Source: Rubrivivax sp. (GTDB lineage: Bacteria; Pseudomonadota; Gammaproteobacteria; Burkholderiales; Burkholderiaceae_C). From it: a stretch of DNA of 6,854 nt. The position numbers and the translations under genes were made by a program. The notes beneath the pieces are model-generated. The model worked only from the letters and a program-made list of their open reading frames with translations. It searched no databases and had not been told where the DNA came from. The stretch lies in contig JAIXSD010000296.1 in NCBI GenBank assembly GCA_027484885.1, positions 1 to 6,854 on the forward strand, read 5' to 3'. Each line of letters begins with the position of its first letter. Within the stretch, counting starts at the first letter, position 1. Shown here in pieces: positions 1 through 5,680 of the stretch.

Positions 1-1623
1 GATGCCCAGGGCGACCCGACCGCCTGGCAGCAAGCCGCCAAGCCGCGCGCCCCCAGCAGCCGCGGCGGCCAGCGCGCCCGCCACCCGGTGGCCACCGAGC
101 GCCGCCCCGGCTACATCGCTTCGCACTGGCATGGCGAGCAAAGCCTGGCGCAGAGCTTCTGGGTCAACAACTGTTTGTTGTCCGTGCCCCTGGCCCTGCT
201 GCTGACCGGGGTGATGGGCTGGATCAGCGTCAAGGGCCAATCGCTGCAGATCAGCGCCATCACCACGCTGATCGGCTGGCCGCTGCTGATTGCCTTCAAC
301 ATCTGGTGCATCGTCGGCGCCTGGCGCGCGGCGGGCGAGTACCTGCGCATCGGCGGCGCCGGGCTTTGGGCCTGGCTGGCGCGCATCTCGCTGGGCCTGG
401 GTGCCGTGCAGCTGGGGGTGTCCCTGGTCTTCGGCCTGCTACCCGATCTGGGCGAGTACTGGCAGATGGCACGCGGCATCGACCCCATCGGCCAGGCTAC
501 GCTCAAGGTCTCGGCCGACGGCCATGTGCTGCAGCTGCGCGGCCCCATCGGCATGGGGGACGCCGGCCGGCTGCAGCGCCTGCTGGACGAAACGCCCAGC
601 GTGCGCCGGCTGGAGCTGGCCTCGCCCGGCGGTCGGGTCTTCGAGGCCGAACAGGTGGTGGCCTTGATGAGCAAGAGCCGCTACAACACCCGCGCCGTGG
701 GCAATTGTGAAAGCGCCTGCACCCTGCTCTTCCTGGCCGGGCGCGAGCGCCAGCTGATGCCCGGCGCCCAGCTGGGTTTCCACCGCGCCTCCACCGGCAC
801 CTACAACCCGGTGTTCGACGAGCTGGCCAACCAGCAGTTGGCCGGCATCTACCGCAAGGTGGGCCTGCCCGAGTACTTCATCCACCGCACGGTCAAGACG
901 CCCTCGCACAGCATGTGGTACCCGCACAGCGACGAGCTGGTGGCCAATTCGCTGATCGCCGCCTTGCCGCAGACCCTGGATGTGGCCCTGCCCGCCGGGC
1001 AGGACGCGCAGGCGGCCGACTTTGCTGACGCCCTGCAGGGCAGCCCGGCCTGGCATGCGCTGAATCAGCGTTATGCCGGCACGCTAGACCGCCTGGCCGG
1101 CCGCATGCAGGCCGCCCGTGCCGCCGCGGCCAGCGACGAGGAGCTGCAAGCCCTCGGCTGGGCCGAGCTGGCGCCCCTCATGCCCGAGCTGATCGCCGCC
1201 ATCAGCCCCAACCAGCGCCGTCAGTACGCACAGCTGCTGCGCAGCCAGCTCAAGGCCAGCCTGGCCACACCGGGGGGCAGCAGCTGCCTAGGCCTGCTGT
1301 CCGGCCAGGTGGCGCTGCGCCGCCAGCTGCCGCTGGAGCTGCAGGTCAAGGAAACCGCCTGGCTGGTGGAAGCGGCGCGCAGCGACCCACCCCGCTTTGC
1401 GCCCAAGCCGGCCACCGCCATCGAGCTGGAGGTGATCCGCCGCACCCTGGGCGCACAAGCGCCGGGTTTGCTGGCCGGGCTGTGGGCCGAGCCCACGCCC
1501 CTGCCCACGGGTCGCGCGGCTCAGGGCCGCTGTGAAGCGGTGATCCAGATCCTGGACCGCGCCGCCGCCCTGCCGGTGGCCCAGCGCGAGCTGGCCGAGC
1601 GGGTGATGTTCCAAAAGGTCTGA
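1..1623 (+). CDS. Membrane protein with ClpP-like serine-peptidase fold domain (5' end outside window)
   Basis: The frame is open from the first base, and the only start-like codon near the edge (GTG at 88) has no ribosome binding site, so the gene probably begins upstream; 540 residues are visible. Numbering from the first visible codon, hydrophobic segments at about 55-75, 87-108 and 127-147 predict three membrane helices, preceded by an HWHGEQSLAQSFWVNN stretch that resembles a motif I know from other proteobacterial membrane proteins. A soluble domain at about 165-320 has hallmarks of the ClpP/SppA/crotonase-like fold: an SPGG turn (208-211), a Ser in NCESAC (Ser238) and a His in LGFH (His261), spaced 23 apart, much as the ClpP Ser-His pair. 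I could not place the third catalytic residue, so it may be a Ser-His dyad or inactive. The last 220 residues are helix-rich and unrecognised. It resembles COG3904-type predicted periplasmic proteins. A role in membrane or periplasmic proteolysis is inferred; the substrate is unknown. Confidence 0.8.
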   Translation, partial: DAQGDPTAWQQAAKPRAPSSRGGQRARHPVATERRPGYIASHWHGEQSLAQSFWVNNCLLSVPLALLLTGVMGWISVKGQSLQISAITTLIGWPLLIAFNIWCIVGAWRAAGEYLRIGGAGLWAWLARISLGLGAVQLGVSLVFGLLPDLGEYWQMARGIDPIGQATLKVSADGHVLQLRGPIGMGDAGRLQRLLDETPSVRRLELASPGGRVFEAEQVVALMSKSRYNTRAVGNCESACTLLFLAGRERQLMPGAQLGFHRASTGTYNPVFDELANQQLAGIYRKVGLPEYFIHRTVKTPSHSMWYPHSDELVANSLIAALPQTLDVALPAGQDAQAADFADALQGSPAWHALNQRYAGTLDRLAGRMQAARAAAASDEELQALGWAELAPLMPELIAAISPNQRRQYAQLLRSQLKASLATPGGSSCLGLLSGQVALRRQLPLELQVKETAWLVEAARSDPPRFAPKPATAIELEVIRRTLGAQAPGLLAGLWAEPTPLPTGRAAQGRCEAVIQILDRAAALPVAQRELAERVMFQKV

Positions 1624-1759
1624 GCCCCTCGGCCGCAGGCAAGACCTGACCCCTGGGGGTGATCAGGCCCGAGTCGACCCCGCCAGCCCCGCGCACCGTC
1701 CCGGTGCCAGTGAGCCGATCTGGCGCCACATGCACCGCCGCGGCGCAAGGCCGCACCAC

Positions 1760-1803
1760 GCGGGCCCCTGGGCCCGCACAGCTCACCCCCTCAAGCGCGG
1801 GGG
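1760..1803 (+). terminator. GC-rich hairpin pair downstream of gene 1
   Basis: GCGGGCCC (1760-1767) and GGGCCCGC (1770-1777) form a perfect inverted repeat; folded as RNA it gives seven GC pairs with a CCTG tetraloop. A second hairpin pairs CCCCC (1786-1790) with GGGGG (1799-1803). Neither is followed by a T-run, so this is not a canonical intrinsic terminator. It may stabilise the 3' end of the gene 1 transcript or act with Rho. It lies about 137 bases past the gene 1 stop and just before the Pho-box-like promoter. Confidence 0.3.
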
Positions 1804-1825
1804 AACTCAGGGAACACCCGTAGCG

Positions 1826-1860
1826 CTGACACGGGACTGTCACGGTCAGTTGGGTATGCT
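1826..1860 (+). promoter_or_regulatory. Pho-box-like promoter (PhoB site plus -10)
   Basis: CTGACAC (1826-1832), GGGA and CTGTCAC (1837-1843) reproduce the 7-4-7 architecture of the PHO box (consensus CTGTCAT, four AT-rich bases, CTGTCAY). The second half-site is a full match; the first matches 5 of 7, and the spacer is GC-rich rather than AT-rich. A -10-like TATGCT lies at 1855-1860, 11 bases after the box; in PhoB-activated promoters such as E. coli phoA the box sits in place of the -35 at about this distance. No ordinary -35 is present at the right spacing. Transcription would start near 1867, towards the PEP-CTERM and PHP genes, with a leader of about 390 bases. Confidence 0.45.
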
Positions 1861-1965
1861 GGTCAGCGGAAAAGTGCTGGAGGAGTGGAAGCGAAGAAGG
1901 AAGACGCTCCCGGGCATTCACGCGCAGGGCCAGATCTTGCCCCCGTGCGCAAAGCGCCCGATTCG

Positions 1966-1984
1966 GAGAGTCTTCTCTCTTTTT
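1966..1984 (+). terminator. Short hairpin followed by T-run
   Basis: GAGAG (1966-1970), a TCTT loop and CTCTC (1975-1979) form a five-pair stem followed directly by five T (1980-1984). The shape is that of an intrinsic terminator, but the stem is short and weak. If it works, it would end transcripts from the Pho-box-like promoter after about 118 bases, either as an attenuator or as the end of a small RNA. Confidence 0.35.
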
Positions 1985-1991
1985 CCATGAT

Positions 1992-2007
1992 TCGCAAACG
2001 TTTGGCA
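1992..2007. promoter_or_regulatory. LacI/PurR-like palindromic operator candidate
   Basis: The perfect palindrome CAAACGTTTG (1995-2004) sits in a context that matches 12 of 16 positions of the E. coli PurR operator consensus ACGCAAACGTTTGCGT. A central CG in a symmetric site is typical of LacI/GalR-family operators. The outer right half does not match, and a 10-base palindrome can occur by chance in a region this long. Confidence 0.25.
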
Positions 2008-2073
2008 GCTTGAATTCAGGCCCTCAGATGTCTTGCAAATGCCCTTGATTGAAGCGCCGGACTTGAGCCTCAC

Positions 2074-2108
2074 GGCGGCATCCCCTGCAAGAGCGCAGGC
2101 CTGCCGCC
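2074..2108 (+). other. Two-helix stem-loop in the leader before the first PEP-CTERM gene
   Basis: GGCGGCA (2074-2080) pairs with TGCCGCC (2102-2108), and inside it CCTGC (2084-2088) pairs with GCAGG (2095-2099) around an AAGAGC loop. The helices are separated by a small internal loop (three bases against two). No T-run follows, so it is not an obvious terminator. It would lie in the leader of any transcript starting at the upstream promoter. Confidence 0.4.
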
Positions 2109-2186
2109 CTGCGAGGCCCAAGCCGGCTGACCAGTACCGTCCAGGCCGCGCGTGGCCCTCGCTCGCGCCGGTCTTGCAACACCTGT

Positions 2187-2200
2187 GGCTTGTTTGACGC
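2187..2200 (+). promoter_or_regulatory. GG-N10-GC promoter-like element, first copy
   Basis: GGCTTGTTTGACGC has the GG-N10-GC spacing of sigma-54 -24/-12 promoters. With the preceding T it reads TGGC at -24, and GCA at -12; the rest departs from the consensus TGGCACG-N4-TTGCW. PEP-CTERM genes in some bacteria are known to be controlled by the PrsK/PrsR system, whose regulator acts with sigma-54, so the site is plausible. A near match lies before the PHP gene (3231-3244). An overlapping alternative is a sigma-70 -35 TTGACG (2194-2199) without a good -10. Confidence 0.3.
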
Positions 2201-2257
2201 AACTTGCTTGTCTGTCTCTCAATTTCTTCTGTCCAACCTCTGTCTGAGAACCATCCC

Positions 2258-3076
2258 ATGACGATCCAAAAGACCTCCCTCGCCCTGGCTCTGGCCCTGC
2301 TGGCCGCCGTTCCGGCTGCCCAAGCCGGCATCTCCGTCGCCAGCACCGGCGGCACCTACACCCAGTCCTTCGACGGCTTGGCCAACAGCGGCACCGCCGC
2401 CGTGGCCTGGGCCAACGACAGCACCCTGGCCGGCTGGAGCCTGTTCAACAAGGACGGCGCCGCCATCGCCACCTACACCGCCGACAACGGCGGCTCCAAC
2501 GCCGGCAGCTTCCGCAGCTACGGCGCCACCGGCGTGGCCGAGCGCGCCCTGGGCGGCTCGGCTTCGGGCAATGCCTACTTCGGTTCGCCGGCCTCCAACA
2601 CCGTGGCCGGCTGGATCGCCGTGGCCCTGACCAACGACACCGGCGCCGACCTGAGCGGCTTCAAGATCAGCTTTGACGGCGAACAATGGCGCAACGGCGG
2701 CAACACCGCCGCTCAGACCATGGTGCTGGAATACGGCTTCGGTGCCAGCTTCTCCACCGTCGCCAGCTGGACCGCTCCGGGCGGCAGCTTCGACTTCACC
2801 TCCCCCGTGCTGGGCGCCACGGCCGCGGCCGTGGACGGCAATGGCGCGGGCCTGGTGGCCGGCCGCGGTGGTGATGTGACGGCCGCTTGGGCCGCTGGCG
2901 AAACCCTGTGGGTGCGCTGGGTCGAAAAGAACGACGCCGGCAACGACCACGGCCTGGCCATTGACAACCTGAGCATCCAGACCGTCAGCGCCGTGCCGGA
3001 ACCCGGCACCTACGCCATGCTGTTGGCCGGCCTGGGCTGCGTGGGCTTCATCGCCCGCCGCCGCAAGGCAGTCTGA
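2258..3076 (+). CDS. Exported PEP-CTERM sorting domain protein, beta-sandwich type
   Basis: This 272-residue protein is predicted to be exported by Sec and then processed by an exosortase. The signal peptide covers residues 1-23 (Lys5, a hydrophobic core, cleavage after AQA). The C-terminus is a full PEP-CTERM signal: V-PEP at 246-249, a hydrophobic helix with one Cys (261) and the basic cluster ARRRK. The body is rich in Gly, Ala, Ser and Thr. It shows an FDGEQWRNGGN motif (139-149) and a GNDHGLAIDNLSI motif (228-240), which I recognise from a beta-sandwich module found in PEP-CTERM proteins and next to secreted nuclease or phosphoesterase domains. No catalytic motif is present, so a structural, adhesive or matrix role is likely. 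ATG 2258 is preferred over an in-frame TTG at 2204 because it starts the signal peptide cleanly; a weak GAGAA (2246-2250) lies seven bases upstream. The PHP gene follows after 211 bases. Confidence 0.88.
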   Translation: MTIQKTSLALALALLAAVPAAQAGISVASTGGTYTQSFDGLANSGTAAVAWANDSTLAGWSLFNKDGAAIATYTADNGGSNAGSFRSYGATGVAERALGGSASGNAYFGSPASNTVAGWIAVALTNDTGADLSGFKISFDGEQWRNGGNTAAQTMVLEYGFGASFSTVASWTAPGGSFDFTSPVLGATAAAVDGNGAGLVAGRGGDVTAAWAAGETLWVRWVEKNDAGNDHGLAIDNLSIQTVSAVPEPGTYAMLLAGLGCVGFIARRRKAV

Positions 3077-3104
3077 TTGACAGATCGGTTCATGGATTGA
3101 ACCC

Positions 3105-3124
3105 GCGTTCGTCACCACGAACGC
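3105..3124. repeat. Inverted repeat 1 after the PEP-CTERM gene
   Basis: GCGTTCGT (3105-3112) and ACGAACGC (3117-3124) form a perfect eight-pair stem with a CACC loop, 28 bases past the stop codon. No T-run follows. It may be a weak terminator or a 3' stabiliser of the upstream transcript. Confidence 0.6.
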
Positions 3125-3130
3125 AGCCTA

Positions 3131-3148
3131 CAACTCAGACCTGAGTTG
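3131..3148. repeat. Inverted repeat 2, 18-base near-perfect dyad
   Basis: CAACTCAG (3131-3138) and CTGAGTTG (3141-3148) are perfect inverted arms with two bases between them. The short spacer makes it look more like a dimeric DNA-binding site than an RNA hairpin, although it could fold with a larger loop. No regulator family is recognised. Confidence 0.55.
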
Positions 3149-3152
3149 AACC

Positions 3153-3179
3153 GGCGGAGCGGCTTGCTGCTGCTCCGCC
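3153..3179 (+). repeat. Inverted repeat 3, GC-rich stem-loop
   Basis: GGCGGAGC (3153-3160) and GCTCCGCC (3172-3179) form a perfect eight-pair stem around an 11-base loop. Five T lie at 3189-3193, nine bases further on, which is too far for a canonical intrinsic terminator but makes partial termination between the PEP-CTERM gene and the PHP gene possible. Confidence 0.55.
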
Positions 3180-3193
3180 TTCCACCCGTTTTT

Positions 3194-3240
3194 CAAGCAA
3201 GCCACCGAGTGCCGCCTCGACGCTGCACCCGGCTTGCTTG
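3194..3240. repeat. Inverted repeat 4, ten-base arms
   Basis: CAAGCAAGCC (3194-3203) and GGCTTGCTTG (3231-3240) are perfect inverted arms around 27 bases that contain a nested CGAG/CTCG pair (3206-3209 with 3216-3219). Five T follow at 3250-3254. The right arm is part of the promoter-like element at 3231-3244, so the repeat could be a hairpin in the RNA or two opposed copies of a protein-binding site. Confidence 0.55.
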
Positions 3241-3244
3241 CTGC
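3231..3244 (+). promoter_or_regulatory. GG-N10-GC promoter-like element, second copy
   Basis: GGCTTGCTTGCTGC matches the element before the first PEP-CTERM gene (2187-2200) at 11 of 14 bases, with the same GG-N10-GC spacing. It lies 43 bases before the PHP gene ATG (57 bases in the first case), and both are followed by a pyrimidine-rich leader. The -24/-12 bases fit sigma-54 only loosely. It overlaps an inverted repeat, so a repressor or hairpin function is an alternative. Confidence 0.3.
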
Positions 3245-3287
3245 TTGTGTTTTTCTTTCGCCCCCCCTTTTGCCGGACCGCCCCACC

Positions 3288-5642
3288 ATGCCTCACGCCA
3301 CCGCCCGACTGATGATGATGAAACATGTCCCACGCGCCATCGCGCTGCTGCTCAGCGCCTCGGCGGCCGGACTGGCCCTGGGCGGCGGCATGCTGAGCCC
3401 GGACCATCAGGAGTTCGAGGCCAGCCTGCACGTGCCTTTCCGTGCCGATGCGAAGGCGATTGCCGAGGCGCGCAGCTTCACCCTGCGTTTCGAGTACCCG
3501 CAGGTGGAGCAGACCCAGACCGTGTCCTGGCGCCTGGAGCTGCTGGACCCGACCGGCCAGGTGGCGCAGCGCTGGTACGGTGTGGAGACCCTGGTCAAGG
3601 GCGAGATCGAAACCAAGGTCGACTGGGCCGGCCGCCAAGGCGGCGTGGCCGCGGCCGACGGCATCTACCAGGTGCGCCTGAGCGCCACCTCGGTGCCGGC
3701 CAAGGAACTGCCCTCGGTGGGCGTGACGGCCGATTTCGTCGAAGCGCATCTGAACGCGCCCGAGGCTGAAGTGATCGAACAAAGCTGGGACATGCAGGTG
3801 GGCTATGTGGCCCCGCCGCAGATGCCGGCCTTCCAGCCGATGCAGACTGGCGCCGCACTCAAGGCCGCCAAGTCCGGAAGCCGCCTGGGCGGCAAGGCAG
3901 CCCTGGCCGCGCCGGTGACCGGTGGCCTGCCCTACACCGTCTACCTGGGCAATCTGCACAGCCAGACCGGCCACAGCGACGGCGGCGGCACGATCGGCAA
4001 TTGCAGCGGCGAGCAGCATCCGCAATCGAACATGAACCAGGGCCCGGCCCAGGCCTACCAGTACGCCATGGACCGCGGCCTGGACATCCTGATGACCTCC
4101 GAACACAACCACATGTTCGACGGCTCCACCGGCACGGACGCCAACCAATCCCCGTCCTACGCCAAGGATCTGTACAAGGCCGGCCGCCTGGCAGCGCAGA
4201 ACTTCAACGCCGCCCACCCCAACTTCCTGGCCGTCTACGGCATGGAATGGGGCACGATCAGTGGCGGCGGCCACATCAACATCTTCAACTCGAACGAGCT
4301 GCTGGGCTGGGAGTACAACGCCAAGGGCGAGCTGCTGGCCGATGTCTTCACCGAGAAGAACAACGCCGCCAAGCTCTACGCCCTCATGGCGCAGCGCGGC
4401 CTGCTGGGCCAGTTCAACCACCCGGCCAGCTCGGGCCAGTACCTGGTCAACAACGTGGCTCTGGGCTACACGCCCGAAGGTGAGCAGGCGATGGCGCTGT
4501 GCGAGGTGATGAACACCCCCGCCTTCTCCAACACCACCAACGAAAGCGACAACGGCAACAGCGGCTACGAAGGCGCCTGCAAGAAGGCACTGGAGGCCGG
4601 CTTCAAGATCGCCTTCACCACCAACCAGGACAACCACTGCGCCAACTGGGGCGCATCCTCGACCAACCGCAACGGCATCCTGATCCCCTCGGGCACGCCG
4701 CTGAGCAACGAGTCCTTCATGGAAGCGATCCGCGCCCGCCGCCTGTTCGCCACCATGGACAAGACCTCGCAGCTGGTGCTGACGGCCAATGGCCGCATGA
4801 TGGGCGAGACCTTCACCAACGCCGGCCCGCTGAACCTGGTCGCCAACTACGCCCCGGGCGCCGGCAAGAGCGCCGCCACGGTCAAAATCTACGAAGGCGT
4901 GCCGCAGCGCAACGGCACCATCACCGAGCTGTCCAGCAGCGCGGTCAACAACTTCACCCCCTCGGTCGGCAAGCATTTCTATTACGCCAAGGTCACGCAG
5001 ACCGACGGCAAGATCCTGTGGTCGGCGCCGATCTGGGTGAACCAGGTGCAGGACAACACCGCCCCGGTGGTCAGCGCCAGCGTCAGCAAGGACGCCAGCG
5101 GCAGCCTGAGCCTCAAGGCTGAGGCCAGCGACGATGTGGGCGTGAGCCGAGTCGATTTCATCGTCGACGGCCAGGCCAAGGGCAGCGACAACAGCGCGCC
5201 CTACGCCATCAACCTCGACCCGGCCTCGCTGGGCAATGGCAGCCACAGCCTGGTGGCCCAGGCGGTGGACGCGGCCGGCAATGTCGGCGCCTCCAGCCCG
5301 GTGAGCTTCAGCGTCAGCCTGGTCCAGGACGTCAGCGCCAGCGTGCGCCAGACCGTCTCCGGCCTGGTCTACAACCGCGTGACCCAGCTCTACAGCGGCA
5401 GCATCAGCCTCGCCAACATCAGCGGCGCGCCGCTGGCCGGCCCGCTGCAACTGAAGATCCAAGGCCTGCCGACCGGTGTGACCCTGGTCAACGCCACCGG
5501 CAGCCACGACGGCCTGCCCTACATCACCCTCAATGCCGCCAGCCTGCCCGCGGGCGCCAGCGTGAGCGTGCCGCTCAGCATTCGCAACCCGGGCAAGCTG
5601 GGCCTGAACTACAGCGCCAGCCTGTACTCGGGCAGCTTCTGA
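3288..5642 (+). CDS. Exported PHP-superfamily metallohydrolase, CehA/McbA-like, multidomain
   Basis: Predicted metal-dependent phosphoesterase-like hydrolase of 784 residues, exported by Sec: three Met codons (3312-3318) lead into KHVPRA and a hydrophobic core, so translation could also begin at 3318. An N-terminal beta domain has a FlgD-like signature (DWAGRQ from 112, then DGIYQVRLSA). The PHP domain covers about 215-480: LHSQTGHSDG (223-232), SEHNH (271-275), GMEWG with Glu320, GGHINIF with His329, NHPA with His378 and QDNH with Asp448 and His450. These follow the order of CehA-like metal-ligand motifs. Motif I is H-x-Q (His224, Gln226) where most PHP proteins have H-x-H. A linking beta domain is followed by an Ig-like domain (about 589-677) and a C-terminal beta domain found in other secreted proteins. 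There is no PEP-CTERM tail, so it is probably soluble or held by a partner. No good ribosome binding site precedes ATG 3288. The substrate is unknown; phosphoesters are the family's usual substrates, though CehA itself cleaves a carbamate. Confidence 0.85.
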   Translation: MPHATARLMMMKHVPRAIALLLSASAAGLALGGGMLSPDHQEFEASLHVPFRADAKAIAEARSFTLRFEYPQVEQTQTVSWRLELLDPTGQVAQRWYGVETLVKGEIETKVDWAGRQGGVAAADGIYQVRLSATSVPAKELPSVGVTADFVEAHLNAPEAEVIEQSWDMQVGYVAPPQMPAFQPMQTGAALKAAKSGSRLGGKAALAAPVTGGLPYTVYLGNLHSQTGHSDGGGTIGNCSGEQHPQSNMNQGPAQAYQYAMDRGLDILMTSEHNHMFDGSTGTDANQSPSYAKDLYKAGRLAAQNFNAAHPNFLAVYGMEWGTISGGGHINIFNSNELLGWEYNAKGELLADVFTEKNNAAKLYALMAQRGLLGQFNHPASSGQYLVNNVALGYTPEGEQAMALCEVMNTPAFSNTTNESDNGNSGYEGACKKALEAGFKIAFTTNQDNHCANWGASSTNRNGILIPSGTPLSNESFMEAIRARRLFATMDKTSQLVLTANGRMMGETFTNAGPLNLVANYAPGAGKSAATVKIYEGVPQRNGTITELSSSAVNNFTPSVGKHFYYAKVTQTDGKILWSAPIWVNQVQDNTAPVVSASVSKDASGSLSLKAEASDDVGVSRVDFIVDGQAKGSDNSAPYAINLDPASLGNGSHSLVAQAVDAAGNVGASSPVSFSVSLVQDVSASVRQTVSGLVYNRVTQLYSGSISLANISGAPLAGPLQLKIQGLPTGVTLVNATGSHDGLPYITLNAASLPAGASVSVPLSIRNPGKLGLNYSASLYSGSF

Positions 5643-5665
5643 GCGCCACGGACACCCGATTCACC

Positions 5666-5670
5666 AAGGA
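5666..5670 (+). promoter_or_regulatory. Ribosome binding site of the second PEP-CTERM gene
   Basis: AAGGA lies ten bases before ATG 5681, in the 38-base gap behind the PHP gene. It is the clearest Shine-Dalgarno sequence among the three plus-strand starts. No promoter is visible in the gap, which supports cotranscription with the PHP gene. Confidence 0.55.
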
Positions 5671-5680
5671 TTCCCACACC

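Larger units (their letters stand above)
1624..2257. other. 634-base intergenic region with regulatory structure, no convincing gene
   Basis: No open frame here has a ribosome binding site, a recognisable domain or the codon use of the neighbours. A candidate 44-codon frame from ATG 1857 and a 42-codon frame from GTG 1885 are both basic, low-complexity and unconvincing. The stretch instead holds GC-rich hairpins behind gene 1 (1760-1803), a Pho-box-like promoter (1826-1860), a weak hairpin plus T-run (1966-1984), a 10-base palindrome (1995-2004), a two-helix stem-loop (2074-2108) and a promoter-like element just before the next gene (2187-2200). The 50 bases before ATG 2258 are pyrimidine-rich. 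Confidence 0.6.

Noticed and set aside
1645..1667. Inverted repeat CCTG-ACCCC / GGGGT-CAGG just after gene 1
   Set aside because: The loop would be only two bases with a three-base bulge and no T-run, so it is a poor terminator.
1802..1829. ECF/sigma-E-like promoter: GGAACTC, 16 bases, GCTGA, with a second GGGAAC at 1810-1815
   Set aside because: The -35 is good but the -10 is weak, and the site overlaps the better supported Pho-box-like arrangement. It remains an alternative reading of the same stretch.
1730..1990. 86-codon plus-strand frame in the intergenic region
   Set aside because: Basic, low-complexity product, no ribosome binding site, and it runs through the promoter- and terminator-like elements; no homologue is recognised.
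3077..3105. Perfect -35 hexamer TTGACA (3077-3082) directly behind the first PEP-CTERM stop
   Set aside because: No -10-like hexamer lies 15-19 bases downstream; the sequence there runs into the first inverted repeat.
2219..3118. 299-codon minus-strand frame opposite the first PEP-CTERM gene
   Set aside because: It is Gly/Ala/Val-rich with no domain and no ribosome binding site, and mirrors the real gene on the plus strand.
3234..3287. In-frame TTG starts at 3234 (PHP gene) and 2204 (first PEP-CTERM gene)
   Set aside because: Both would add 18 residues before a normal signal peptide and neither has a ribosome binding site; ATG 3288 and ATG 2258 fit better.
3135..5507. 790-codon open frame on the minus strand opposite the PHP gene
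   Set aside because: Its translation is a repetitive Gly/Ala/Val/His/Gln-rich sequence without domains, as expected for the antisense of a GC-rich gene with strong third-position bias. The plus-strand frame has clear PHP motifs and a signal peptide.
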